Shown here: one piece after another, positions 16,565 through 25,260 of the stretch | Layout: each line of letters opens with the position of its first letter | Numbering within the stretch: position 1 is the first letter of the stretch | Assembly (NCBI GenBank): GCA_964547525.1 | Contig: CAZJOD010000004.1 | Location: forward strand, 1 to 61,968 | Direction of reading: 5' to 3' | Length of the DNA: 61,968 nt | DNA from: CAZJOD01 sp964547525 | GTDB taxonomy: Bacteria > Bacillota > Clostridia > JAAYHZ01 | Notes under the pieces: generated by a model | The model's input: the letters and a program-made list of their open reading frames with translations, nothing else | Databases searched by the model: none | Told to the model about the DNA's origin: nothing | Translations under genes and position numbers: made by a program

Positions 16565-17632
16565 CTAAATGTTTGTTTGAAAACTCTTATTATATCTATA
16601 TCTTTCGAAACCGAACTCAATTAATAAAGTAATAAGTCCGGTACCGGTAATCCCTTCTTTGTCCCATAATTTAGGGTACATACTGATTTCAGTACACCCG
16701 GGCATTGTATTTATCTCGTTTATATATACTTTCCGTTCAATTTCATCTACAAAGAAATCAACTCTGGCCAGCCCGCTGCAATCTGTGGCTTTATATGCCG
16801 CTAAGGCATAATGTCTGACTGTATTCTCCAATTCATCGTCAAGTCCCGCCGGTATTATAACTTTCGAATTGTTATTAATATATTTGGCATTATAGTCATA
16901 AAAGTCACCGGCTGCTATAATTTTTCCGGTACCTGAAGCTACAGGTTGTTCATTACCCATAATAGAACATTCAATCTCAGTTCCCCTCATATATTCTTCC
17001 ACCAGTATTCGACCGTCATATTTTAATGCCAAAAAAATCGCTTTCTCCAACTGCTCTCTATCATAAACTTTTGACACTCCAACCGAAGATCCGGCGTTAG
17101 AAGGCTTTACAAAACACGGATAATGTATTTTTTGTTCACACATCAAAAGCATCTCGCTCAAGTGATTGTCCGCATCATCTTTTAAAATTGTGATGTATTT
17201 TCCTTGGGGTATCCCGGTAGATTCAAATACCGCTTTCGCTATACTTTTATCCATACAAACGGATGAAGCCAAGATACCACAACCTGTATACGGGATATCA
17301 AGGGTCTGTAAAAAGCCTTGTATTGTACCGTCTTCTCCGTTTTTGCCATGCAATACGGGAAAGACAATGTCTATATCATTTATACGGGATATAAACTCGA
17401 ACGCTTTAAAAGGAATTTTTTCATTACGTGTGTATTCCAACCACGTTCCCGCTTTGATATTATCGATGCATCCGATATATTCTCTCCATGTTCCGTCTTT
17501 TGTTATACCGAATAAAATGGGATCATACTTTTGTTTATCTATACCGTCAATAACAAAATATGCCGACCGACACGAAACTTCATGTTCTGTGGATACACCT
17601 CCGAATAGTATTGCAACTTTGATTTTTCTCAT
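16565..17632 (-). CDS. ddl: D-alanine--D-alanine ligase
   Basis: A 355-residue ATP-grasp enzyme joining two D-Ala for peptidoglycan precursors. KVAILFGGVSTEHEVSCRSA opens the N-terminal domain, HGKNGEDGTIQGFLQ and KPSNAGSSVGVSKV are conserved, and the metal-binding INEINTMPGCTE motif is near the end. GGAAGGAT precedes the ATG. It lies 16 nt after the flavin reductase gene and is probably cotranscribed with it. Confidence 0.97.
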   Translation of the reverse strand: MRKIKVAILFGGVSTEHEVSCRSAYFVIDGIDKQKYDPILFGITKDGTWREYIGCIDNIKAGTWLEYTRNEKIPFKAFEFISRINDIDIVFPVLHGKNGEDGTIQGFLQTLDIPYTGCGILASSVCMDKSIAKAVFESTGIPQGKYITILKDDADNHLSEMLLMCEQKIHYPCFVKPSNAGSSVGVSKVYDREQLEKAIFLALKYDGRILVEEYMRGTEIECSIMGNEQPVASGTGKIIAAGDFYDYNAKYINNNSKVIIPAGLDDELENTVRHYALAAYKATDCSGLARVDFFVDEIERKVYINEINTMPGCTEISMYPKLWDKEGITGTGLITLLIEFGFERYRYNKSFQTNI

Positions 17633-17648
17633 AAACTATCCTTCCGTA

Positions 17649-18137
17649 TCAATAACTTTCGACAATTTCGCCTATGAAAAAAACATGGTAGTCCTTATTT
17701 GCGTAATTCCTTTTATCAATACTTTCATTTAGCAAGCCCGGTTCCATTGATTGCTTATAAAGTGTCTTGCATTCAATTTGAAGCTCACACCCGGCTATTA
17801 CCGGTGCATCTACATATTTTGCCTGCTCCTTTGTCAAACCCGCTTTCTCAAACTTATCAATATTTCTACCTGACAACGTTCCACAAATTTTTAATGCTTC
17901 TTTCATCATGTTAGCTTCGGGAATACTAACAGTAAATGCATCCGTTTTTGATAACAATTCATAAGTAAACCTGGAATACCTTACCACAACGGTAAGTACC
18001 GGTTTACCCCACATAACGCCTATAGATCCCCAGCCTATGGTCATCGTATTGTCTATCCCCTGATGTCTGCAGTTTAAAAACACACCTTTAGGTAGCTGTG
18101 CATTAAATAAATTAGAAATATCATCTATTTTTTTCAA
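17649..18137 (-). CDS. Flavin reductase family protein (FMN-binding split barrel)
   Basis: About 162 residues with the flavin reductase-like split-barrel pattern: FLNCRHQGIDNTMTIGWGS, MWGKPVLTVVVRYSRFTYELL and DAFTVSIPE. Such proteins bind FMN and act as NAD(P)H:flavin reductases or redox partners; the substrate is not evident. The likely start is TTG at 18135-18137, 8 nt after GAGG; a GTG three codons earlier is the alternative. It is the first gene of a two-gene unit with ddl. Confidence 0.8.
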   Translation of the reverse strand: MKKIDDISNLFNAQLPKGVFLNCRHQGIDNTMTIGWGSIGVMWGKPVLTVVVRYSRFTYELLSKTDAFTVSIPEANMMKEALKICGTLSGRNIDKFEKAGLTKEQAKYVDAPVIAGCELQIECKTLYKQSMEPGLLNESIDKRNYANKDYHVFFIGEIVESY

Positions 18138-18207
18138 GATTATCACCTCGTAAATTATTTAAAATTCAAGGTAGTAATTAAAGAAAATTAAAAACTACCC
18201 ATCAATT

Positions 18208-18223
18208 AATTGATTAATCAATT
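18208..18223. promoter_or_regulatory. 16-bp perfect AT-rich palindrome
   Basis: AATTGATTAATCAATT lies about 70 bp upstream of the flavin reductase-ddl unit and downstream of the GerMN gene. It could be an operator, or chance in AT-rich DNA. Confidence 0.3.
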
Positions 18224-18298
18224 ATATAACAAAATTTTGTGTATTCATAGTATTTTTCCAAACTCATAAATTTGATTTTAATGTAATAACTCTTTTTA

Positions 18299-18880
18299 TC
18301 ACTTAATTAATGCAGCCGTTCTTGGGAAGGGATTATCAAATTTATAATTTCCCATATACTCCTCCCGTAGCTCACCTTCCACTTTAAAAACAACGGAATT
18401 TATATCCTTAAGTTCGGTTAGTGTGTTTACTATTGAGAAAATAGTCAATTGCTCATTTGTTTTACCTCCCGGATGATTTTCTACAAACGAAGCATTAAAA
18501 TTTACAACAGCTTGATCGTTTATAACTTCTACCGAGTTTAAAATTTTACTATCCTGAGGTATAACTGCAACTAGTTCCGATGACGAGGAAGGTCCTTTTA
18601 TAAGTTCGTTTAATATGACTGTCGCAAGGTTAGCTGTGCTTCTTGCAGCTTCTTCGATAGGTATGTATCTTATTTCCGCAGCTAAGCCGTCCTTGTCTCC
18701 ATTAGCAAAATACAAATATACAGGGACCATATCCGGCCTTCCGGTTTGATTTACAGAAGCCGATATACCGCTTACAGAGGATGTATCCTCTTTGTTGTTA
18801 TTAATAAAAGTAATTACAGTGATAATCACAGCACTCAGTACGATAACCGCAATACCTAAAACAAAAAATCTCTTCTTCAT
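18299..18880 (-). CDS. GerMN-domain membrane-anchored protein
   Basis: A 193-residue protein with an N-terminal transmembrane anchor (about 5-26) and one GerMN domain: VPVYLYFANGDKDGLAAEIRYIP, ATVILNELIKGPSSSSELVAVIPQDSKILN, VNFNASFVENHPGG. GerM of Bacillus is required for sporulation and germination and has two such domains; this protein has one, like LpqB-type and other clostridial forms. GGAGG precedes the ATG. The downstream gene on the other side is a spore-type GH18, supporting a spore-envelope role (inference). Confidence 0.85.
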   Translation of the reverse strand: MKKRFFVLGIAVIVLSAVIITVITFINNNKEDTSSVSGISASVNQTGRPDMVPVYLYFANGDKDGLAAEIRYIPIEEAARSTANLATVILNELIKGPSSSSELVAVIPQDSKILNSVEVINDQAVVNFNASFVENHPGGKTNEQLTIFSIVNTLTELKDINSVVFKVEGELREEYMGNYKFDNPFPRTAALIK

Positions 18881-19027
18881 GTTTACGCCTCCAATTAAAA
18901 TATTTTACCGGTCAATTCACATATTGATACGGTGCCATCTAAATACATGTTTATGTATCTTAGAGCTTCAATATTCATTCTAATTTCTAAATTGGACAAT
19001 TATCTAACCGGAGGCCACATAAAATAT

Positions 19028-20842
19028 TTATGAGATTGTTCCACTTTCATCGGCATTGTTTTTAGGTTCAGGAAATATTAAGGCATAGGTATATTCTTTT
19101 CCCTCTTGGCCAAGCAGCCATTGTTCATATGAAAAAGTTTCTTTTAAGTTAGAATTGATCACTTCCCAGACGCCGACATTTGAACAGTTAAAGTCCCATG
19201 AGCTAGCACCTGCAAGGTTATATTTTAAAACTAAAGACGTTTTTAAATTTAAAGAGTTTTCGTCTTCTATCCACATCCTATATAACGAATCTCCATCCTT
19301 ATATTCCAGATAAAACTGTTTTACTCTGTCATCCCATACTATGGTGCAGCCTTCATTTGCAAGAGCAATGTTTCTCATGCCTTGTATGGAAGGGGTCTTA
19401 ACTGTTTTTACAGAAGTCGAACCTGTATCGGTTGTCTTTTCTTCCCATAATCTTGAATAAAAAGGAATACCCAAAAACAATTTTTCATTCGGTATCATTT
19501 CCAATGTTCTTCTCAACCTGTTCTCAACCCAACCGTATTCCGCAACCGAACCCGCAGTCGGACAATTATGCCAATGCTGGTCGTATGTCATTAGCATAAC
19601 AAAATCAACAATTTCCCCTAACGCTTTATGGTCGTAACATAACGAGTATGTTTCACTCCCATCCGGAACACCCACATCAATTGAAATTATCAGACCTTGT
19701 TCTTTGAAAAGAGGAGCGGCTTCGCGCATTAGCTGAGTAAGCATGTCCTTGTCTTTTAATAAAACATTTTCAAAATCAAAATTTATTCCGTCCAAGTTGT
19801 ATAACGATGCAAATACCAGTAGCTGTCTAATTAAGTTGTCTCGTGCGTCCGTGCTGTTTAAAAGCCTGCTCGTTTGCTGAGGATCGGCAAAATTATTCAC
19901 CACCATCGCCCACACTTTATACCCTTGTTCGTGAGCCCATTGAGTATATGCGGCATCGGCCAGGCTTTTCATATTTCCGTTATCATCAATCACTTCAAAC
20001 CATCTCGGAGATAAAACATCCAATCCGTCTATTTTTTGTTGGCCTGACATATTAGGCGTGGAAGAATACATACTATGCCACGATAAACTTATTTTCCCTT
20101 GATCGGCTTTCCATGAAAAATCTCTGACAGGTTCATAGGGAATATGTAAAACTGTAACCCAGTTCACTTCAACATCCAAAGCGTTTATGTAACCCACCGT
20201 ACCGTTTTCCGTCCTTATTTTGTACCAATCCTTATATTCAGAGAATACTCTGACGGTTGTTCCGTACTCTAATTCACTTAATATCTCTCTTTTTATGGAT
20301 CTTCCTGTTCTAACAAACGCTTTTTCGGATATAACTCTAGCTTCCTGTTGCATTCGATTTAAGTAATCGATTATGACAATATCGGTTGCACTTACATATT
20401 TTACTTCAATACTATAGAAATCGGCTAAAAACTCTATAGGTACATAAACTTTATTACTCATCTCTATAACAGGTATATCCAAATTAACAGGGTTATTATT
20501 TATGTATGCTTGCAACTTGGCGGTTTCCATCCGTATAACCTTGTCTTTAGTTGTAACAGTAATCTTTTTTTGATTTTTATCATATAAAATATTTTTATCT
20601 ATATATGTTTGTATAGCTTCTATGGGCAGAAGAATTCTTCCGTCATGAAATTTCGGATTCATACTCTGCGGTGCTTTCTCAGCACCTACAAGCAATATGG
20701 TCTCACTATGATTAAAAGCGGCGACCGTACCGGTATTTGGTATGTACCTTTCCTCATACGCCCTATATACAGAGCGGAATACAAGAAAAGTTCCACCTGC
20801 AATATAAACGGTTAAACAAAAAATAATAAGAGCTTTTTTCAA
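19028..20842 (-). CDS. Spore-type glycoside hydrolase family 18 protein with copper-amine-oxidase-like and SH3 domains
   Basis: A 604-residue exported protein: signal anchor (about 4-22), copper-amine-oxidase-like N-terminal domain (about 60-160, DGRILLPIEAIQTYI and KVYVPIEFLADFY), bacterial SH3 domain (170-225) and a GH18 barrel (240-575). The barrel carries LDGINFDFENV, matching the DGxDxDxE motif with the Asn seen in spore cortex-associated SleL/YaaH-like enzymes; the general acid Glu is present. It probably trims peptidoglycan in spore or cell wall. The start is TTG, 7 nt after GGGGGGAG. Confidence 0.88.
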   Translation of the reverse strand: MKKALIIFCLTVYIAGGTFLVFRSVYRAYEERYIPNTGTVAAFNHSETILLVGAEKAPQSMNPKFHDGRILLPIEAIQTYIDKNILYDKNQKKITVTTKDKVIRMETAKLQAYINNNPVNLDIPVIEMSNKVYVPIEFLADFYSIEVKYVSATDIVIIDYLNRMQQEARVISEKAFVRTGRSIKREILSELEYGTTVRVFSEYKDWYKIRTENGTVGYINALDVEVNWVTVLHIPYEPVRDFSWKADQGKISLSWHSMYSSTPNMSGQQKIDGLDVLSPRWFEVIDDNGNMKSLADAAYTQWAHEQGYKVWAMVVNNFADPQQTSRLLNSTDARDNLIRQLLVFASLYNLDGINFDFENVLLKDKDMLTQLMREAAPLFKEQGLIISIDVGVPDGSETYSLCYDHKALGEIVDFVMLMTYDQHWHNCPTAGSVAEYGWVENRLRRTLEMIPNEKLFLGIPFYSRLWEEKTTDTGSTSVKTVKTPSIQGMRNIALANEGCTIVWDDRVKQFYLEYKDGDSLYRMWIEDENSLNLKTSLVLKYNLAGASSWDFNCSNVGVWEVINSNLKETFSYEQWLLGQEGKEYTYALIFPEPKNNADESGTIS

Positions 20843-20939
20843 AATACTTCTCCCCCCTTATAGAATACCCTATATCTATATAAAGCTAATTAAATTGAAA
20901 TATAGCTTTAATAAATTAATTCAATTAGCTTAAAATTAC

Positions 20940-20977
20940 GATTTAACTGCAATAAAATGAAGTTTTTCAGTAGAATC
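20940..20977 (-). repeat. Dispersed palindromic repeat, copy G (short form)
   Basis: A 38-bp copy. Read on the minus strand, GATTCTACTG...ACTTCATTTTATTGCAGTTAAATC matches the short copies E and F in order. It lies just after the DUF6106-like gene. Confidence 0.6.
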
Positions 20978-21008
20978 TAAAAATATATTTAATTATATGA
21001 GTCAAACC

Positions 21009-21509
21009 CTACATAAACACTTTTCCCGGTGATTTTTTTCTAATATCTTGCAACATTCTTTCATTAGGTTCAAAATAGACAATAATTCGATTCCCTTTGT
21101 ACATTGTTACTAGGAAATATACATTTTCAGCTTTCATGTTGCTTACAGCCTCAATCTTGTTAGTTATTCCTTTGTATTCACCGGTGAAACGTTCACTATT
21201 AACTTTTGCTATTATTTCAAAATCTTTGGATTCACCTGCGAAAATCCTGACTCTTTTACGTTTTGCAATTATTTTATCTATATCCAAGTCGCCATTAGTT
21301 ACAATATATTCATATTCGATTGATACATTGGGTATCAATCGAAACATACCGTATCCTGCACCGGTTATAACTATGGGCACCAGCATGGGCATACCGGTTA
21401 ACAATGTAGCATATATCAGTATAAAACCCGCAAGTACGACTCCTATAACAAATAGAAAATCTTTTATTTCATAGTCCTTTTTAACTATTTTTTCATTAAA
21501 TAAGTCCAT
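21009..21509 (-). CDS. Small membrane protein, DUF6106-like
   Basis: A 166-residue protein with two adjacent transmembrane helices (about 18-55) and a soluble beta-rich C-terminus (YEYIVTNGDLDIDKIIAKRKRVRIF..., NVYFLVTMYKGNRIIVYFEPNERML). This resembles the clostridial DUF6106 family; that recognition is from memory and no function is known. The C-terminal half looks like a PH-like membrane-protein domain. GGAGG precedes the ATG. It stands alone between the pfkB operon and the GH18 gene. Confidence 0.6.
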   Translation of the reverse strand: MDLFNEKIVKKDYEIKDFLFVIGVVLAGFILIYATLLTGMPMLVPIVITGAGYGMFRLIPNVSIEYEYIVTNGDLDIDKIIAKRKRVRIFAGESKDFEIIAKVNSERFTGEYKGITNKIEAVSNMKAENVYFLVTMYKGNRIIVYFEPNERMLQDIRKKSPGKVFM

Positions 21510-21713
21510 AATAACCTCCCTGTTTATATCGGCATTCTATAATTATAATTGAAAAGAAAATTTATTACTTTTGTTATATATATCCCTCATATAGACATAA
21601 TATTTATTCTTTTTTGATATTAGCAATATGTTTTAATGAATCGAATATATTGTATTAGAAATATCTTCGTTGCCATTCGTCTAATACATAATATTATACA
21701 TTAAATGAATCAA

Positions 21714-21745
21714 AATGTCCGGTAAAATCCTTGAGTCGGTACATT
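21714..21745 (-). terminator. Possible terminator of the nanA-scfB-pfkB operon
   Basis: AATGT-A-CCG and CGG-ACATT pair with a bulge around a 15-nt loop, followed by TTTTGATT on the minus strand, about 15 nt after the pfkB stop. Confidence 0.4.
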
Positions 21746-21760
21746 ATTAACATATTGTTC

Positions 21761-22693
21761 TTATATTTTTTCACACTTACCTAAAGAAAACAACCTTTCA
21801 ACTTGCTCTTTATCAATTACACCTATACCGTCAAAACATGCGTTAGAAGCGGCACATGCAGATGAAAAAGTTAACAGCTTACAAGAGCTGTATCCTCTTT
21901 TTACGGAAGCTGCAATACCGGCTGTCATGGAATCACCCGATCCGATTGTATTGACAACATTGACATCAAACGCTTTTACGGAATATCTATTCTTTTCACA
22001 AGATAATATGGCACCCGCTTTACCCATGGACAAGCAAATATTTTTAACACCCTTGTTATGTAAATAATCAATTTGTCCAAAAACCCCTCCCGGGTTGTTT
22101 GGTGTTTCTTTAGTCAAATCATTTAATTCTCTTATATTTGGTTTTATATAATCGGGGTTAGCTTCAATACCTGCTTTTAACAAGCCCGAAGCGGTATCTA
22201 ATACGGTTGTCTTACCATACTCTTTTGCAATAACGATTAACCGCTTATAAATATCGTCTTCAATACCTACGGGAGCGCTCCCGCTCATAACAACCAAATC
22301 GGACTTTTGCACCAAAACATTATAAATATTAAAGAACTCACAAATTTTCTCATAGGAAATAATCGGTCCGGGTTCAGTTATTTCAGTTTCCAACCCGGTA
22401 GCCGTATCCATTATATTTACTGTTGTTCTTGTTTCTTGGCCGTCCTGCCAAACCGGATAGGTTTCGATATTTAGTTTTTGCATAGTTTCAATTATATATC
22501 TGCCCGCACTGCCTGCAAAAAAACCAAGTATTTGCACTTGCTCCCCTAAAGCGGACAATACCTTGGCAACATTTACCCCTTTACCTCCGGCTGATACTAC
22601 ACACCTTTGAGATCGATTTAACATTCCGGTTTTAAATTCATTAATGAAACATATCCGATCCAGGCAAGGATTCAAAGATATTACTAAAATCAT
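21761..22693 (-). CDS. 1-phosphofructokinase-family (PfkB) sugar-phosphate kinase
   Basis: A 310-residue PfkB-fold kinase of the FruK/LacC branch: NPCLDRICFINEF at the start, GGKGVNVAKVLSALG, and the C-terminal ATP/anion-hole signature NTIGSGDSMTAGIAAS with the catalytic Asp. The branch phosphorylates fructose-1-phosphate or tagatose-6-phosphate at the remaining end; which one cannot be told here. It is the last gene of the nanA-scfB-pfkB unit (19-nt gap after scfB). No PTS or NanK gene is adjacent, so the pathway it serves is open. Confidence 0.85.
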   Translation of the reverse strand: MILVISLNPCLDRICFINEFKTGMLNRSQRCVVSAGGKGVNVAKVLSALGEQVQILGFFAGSAGRYIIETMQKLNIETYPVWQDGQETRTTVNIMDTATGLETEITEPGPIISYEKICEFFNIYNVLVQKSDLVVMSGSAPVGIEDDIYKRLIVIAKEYGKTTVLDTASGLLKAGIEANPDYIKPNIRELNDLTKETPNNPGGVFGQIDYLHNKGVKNICLSMGKAGAILSCEKNRYSVKAFDVNVVNTIGSGDSMTAGIAASVKRGYSSCKLLTFSSACAASNACFDGIGVIDKEQVERLFSLGKCEKI

Positions 22694-22712
22694 ATCTTAC
22701 CCTCCATGCCCC

Positions 22713-24053
22713 TCAACCCATATTTTTGGCCACTTGAATCATAATAGCGCACTCTATACGTTTTTTCTGCAAAATACAAGCGATTTCCTCAGGTTTATAG
22801 ATATCTCCGTTTGAAAAATATGCGTTTGCATGGCAACCGCCCGAGCAGAAATACTTCGCCCAACAATTCTTACATTTATCTTTACCGAAAACATTTGCCG
22901 AAGCGAATTTCAATTGCATATCTCTATTAACAATGCCTTTTTCCAAATTCCCTATAATAAATTCATTGTTCCCGACAAACTGATGACAAGGGTAAAAATT
23001 CCCGTCAGGTGCAACGGCCGTATATTCGCTACCCGCTCCACATGCGGTTATCCTTTTTAAAAGGCACGGTCCGTCGTATATATCGATATTAAAATGATAA
23101 AACCTGTAGTCGGTTTCGCCTTTGGCATATTCTATCGCAAAAGATTCATATTCGTGTAAAATATCATCTATATCATCTTCTTTGATATGCATTTCTCCAC
23201 CCTTACCTGTTACAGGTTCTATTGATATTTCCTTAAATCCCAACGATCGTATATGCTTTACATCCTGATAAAAGTCTTTGTTAAATGATGTAAAGGTTCC
23301 TCTAATAAAATAAGGTTTATTTTTTCTACCCTCTACAATCATTTTCGCATTTTTTAATATTTGGTCATATGAACCTTTACCTGCCGCATTTTTGCGCATT
23401 CTATCGTTTACATCCGGTCTTCCGTCAAGACTTATTACAACATTATCCATATACTCATTTATAAAATCCGCTTGCTCTTTTGTTATACGGACAGCATTTG
23501 TGGTTATAGTAAAAAAGAATATCTTTCCGGTTTTTTTTTCTAAGCTTTTTCCATACTCTACGGTAGCTTTAACCGTTTCAAAATTCATCATCGGTTCACC
23601 ACCAAAAAAATCAACCTCAATATTTTTTCTTTTTCCGGAATGCATAATTAAATAATCAACGGCTTTAATAGCGGTTTCCTTACTCATTAACGATCGGCCT
23701 GTCCTATAATCCCCTTTTGATGCAAAACAATATTCGCATCTTAAATCGCAATCGTGTGCCACATGCAAACATATAGCCTTCAGACCTTTATATAAATCAG
23801 CTTCAGGAAAGACTTCAGGCTCAAAGTCAACCGAGTATAGCGTATTTTTATCTTTTAACTCTTTAATCTCTTCCCAAACTTCGCTTATCACTTCCGGATC
23901 ATATTTACTTAATTTTTTTAGAACGTCCTCCTTTTTGGGAAAGTAGTCAAACATACTTACTATTTCATATGTAATATCATCGGTTACATGTATACTACCC
24001 GAATTAACATCAAGTATTATATTATAACCGTTCATTTTAAATGCATGAATCAT
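22713..24053 (-). CDS. scfB: Radical SAM SCIFF-peptide thioether maturase
   Basis: A 446-residue radical SAM enzyme matching the clostridial SCIFF (six cysteines in forty-five) maturases such as CteB. An N-terminal peptide-recognition domain comes first; then the SAM cluster motif C102-x3-C106-x2-C109 in CLHVAHDCDLRCEYCF, VDFFGGEPMMNF, and a SPASM domain binding two auxiliary clusters (CGAGSEYTAVAPDGNFYPCHQFVGN and CKNCWAKYFCSGGCHANAY). It installs Cys-to-Thr thioether links. The SCIFF precursor normally lies just upstream, but nanA does here and no Cys-rich small ORF was found nearby. Family assignment is strong; the target in this strain is unresolved. Confidence 0.92.
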   Translation of the reverse strand: MIHAFKMNGYNIILDVNSGSIHVTDDITYEIVSMFDYFPKKEDVLKKLSKYDPEVISEVWEEIKELKDKNTLYSVDFEPEVFPEADLYKGLKAICLHVAHDCDLRCEYCFASKGDYRTGRSLMSKETAIKAVDYLIMHSGKRKNIEVDFFGGEPMMNFETVKATVEYGKSLEKKTGKIFFFTITTNAVRITKEQADFINEYMDNVVISLDGRPDVNDRMRKNAAGKGSYDQILKNAKMIVEGRKNKPYFIRGTFTSFNKDFYQDVKHIRSLGFKEISIEPVTGKGGEMHIKEDDIDDILHEYESFAIEYAKGETDYRFYHFNIDIYDGPCLLKRITACGAGSEYTAVAPDGNFYPCHQFVGNNEFIIGNLEKGIVNRDMQLKFASANVFGKDKCKNCWAKYFCSGGCHANAYFSNGDIYKPEEIACILQKKRIECAIMIQVAKNMG

Positions 24054-24066
24054 TTCTCACCAAACC

Positions 24067-24936
24067 TCATAATAATTTTAATAATATTTCTTTACAAATC
24101 GACTTTTCCAATTCATTAATTTCTCTAAACGGTTTACGGGGCATACCGCATTCATACCCCATTAGTTGGAGTATATATTTTATTCCACGAATAATACCCG
24201 TCTTGATTAATTGCTCTATTACTTCATTAATTTTGCGTTGAATTTCTCCGGCTTTATTATAATCTTTTTCTAATATTGCATTATAAATACTTACAAACCA
24301 ACCGCCCATAATATTATATGTACTTCCGATGCCTCCGTCGGCACCATATATAAAACTTCCCGCAACCACTTCGTCAAATCCGTTAAATACACTTAATTTT
24401 GGGTAATTGGTTTTGATTCTCTCCAGTTGATAGAAATCTTTTGATGTAAATTTTAAACCTTTTATAAAATCTTCTTTAAAAAAATCACCTACCGAATCAT
24501 AATCTAAAGAGACGCCGGTTGTTCCGGGTATATTATATATCATAACAGGCATTTGTGAAGCTTCGGCTATATCTCTGTAGTACTGCTTTATTTCTTCTTT
24601 TGTATATTGATAATAAAACGGTGGAACCGACGCAACCATATCGGCACCAACATCTTTGGCATGTCGAGCCAATTCTATAGCCTCACGGGTGACAGTCGAA
24701 CCTACATGAGCAATGACTAACCCGTTAACCGTCTCTTCTCTTACTATTTCCAGCGTTTTTTTTCTTTCTTCGGTAGACAACAAAAACGCTTCTCCGGTAC
24801 TACCTGTCGTATAAAATCCGGCTACATTATTCTTAATATTCATACGAACTATTTCACGGAGCACCTTTATGTTGACATTACCTGTACTATCATACGGAGT
24901 TATTAACGCAGGTATCATTCCACATATTTTTTTCAT
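24067..24936 (-). CDS. nanA: N-acetylneuraminate lyase
   Basis: A 289-residue member of the DapA/NanA aldolase superfamily with lyase-specific blocks: GFYTTGSTGEAFLLS, the Schiff-base Lys162 in GLKFTSKDFYQL, Tyr134 in YNIPGTTGV and the NanA hallmark GADGGIGSTYNIMG. It would split sialic acid into N-acetylmannosamine and pyruvate. The ATG at 24936 follows GAGGGGG at 8-9 nt; an upstream in-frame Met was rejected. It is the first gene of an operon with scfB (13-nt gap) and pfkB. No nanE, nanK or sialate transporter lies in the window, so a related 2-keto-acid aldolase role remains possible. Confidence 0.85.
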   Translation of the reverse strand: MKKICGMIPALITPYDSTGNVNIKVLREIVRMNIKNNVAGFYTTGSTGEAFLLSTEERKKTLEIVREETVNGLVIAHVGSTVTREAIELARHAKDVGADMVASVPPFYYQYTKEEIKQYYRDIAEASQMPVMIYNIPGTTGVSLDYDSVGDFFKEDFIKGLKFTSKDFYQLERIKTNYPKLSVFNGFDEVVAGSFIYGADGGIGSTYNIMGGWFVSIYNAILEKDYNKAGEIQRKINEVIEQLIKTGIIRGIKYILQLMGYECGMPRKPFREINELEKSICKEILLKLL

Positions 24937-25002
24937 AACTATACCCCCTCGGTTAAATGCTGTATATAAATACAACCAACGGTATTTACATATTAAATAT
25001 AT

Positions 25003-25018
25003 CGGTATTTTAGAATAC
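25003..25018. promoter_or_regulatory. Operator-like inverted repeat of the nanA operon
   Basis: GGTATT and AATACC flank TTAG just downstream of the nanA -10 box, and a second CGGTATTT lies 20 bp further. A repressor site is plausible; no regulator gene is adjacent. Confidence 0.35.
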
Positions 25019-25022
25019 CTAT

Positions 25023-25050
25023 ATTGTAGTATATCCTTTCATACTTTCAA
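25023..25050 (-). promoter_or_regulatory. Promoter of the nanA-scfB-pfkB operon
   Basis: TTGAAA, 16 nt, TACAAT on the minus strand, about 85 nt before nanA. Confidence 0.55.
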
Positions 25051-25137
25051 AAACAATAGAAATATATTCACAAATATATACTTATGATTGTACTTTAATA
25101 ACCATTTTGCTTCAAAAAAGCAATAAGTATAAATTGC

Positions 25138-25175
25138 GGAACCTATTTAAGAAAACGCGTTTTTAAACAGGTTCC
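25138..25175. repeat. 38-bp near-perfect palindrome
   Basis: GGAACCTATTTAA...TTTAAACAGGTTCC with AAAACGCGTTTT at the centre; only a few positions break symmetry. It lies 90 bp upstream of the nanA promoter and just beyond the terminator at 25189. It lacks a T-run, so it is not a simple terminator. A small hairpin, TTGCTT/AAGCAA, lies beside it at 25109-25126. Confidence 0.6.
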
Positions 25176-25188
25176 AAGCAAATTTGTA

Positions 25189-25230
25189 TAAAAAAAGAAC
25201 GTAAGATTTGTCATCTTACATTCTTTTTAA
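25189..25230 (-). terminator. Intrinsic terminator of the peptidoglycan-binding protein gene
   Basis: AAAAAGAATGTAAGAT and ATCTTACGTTCTTTTTTT form a long stem with one mismatch and a T tract, 30 nt after the stop. Confidence 0.88.
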
Positions 25231-25260
25231 TTAACGGTCAAACAATTTATCTATTATGTT

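Noticed and set aside
22694..25137. SCIFF precursor peptide near scfB
   Set aside because: Searched by eye for a small ORF with the CGEC...SCQSACKTSC-like Cys pattern on both strands of the intergenic spacers; none was found.
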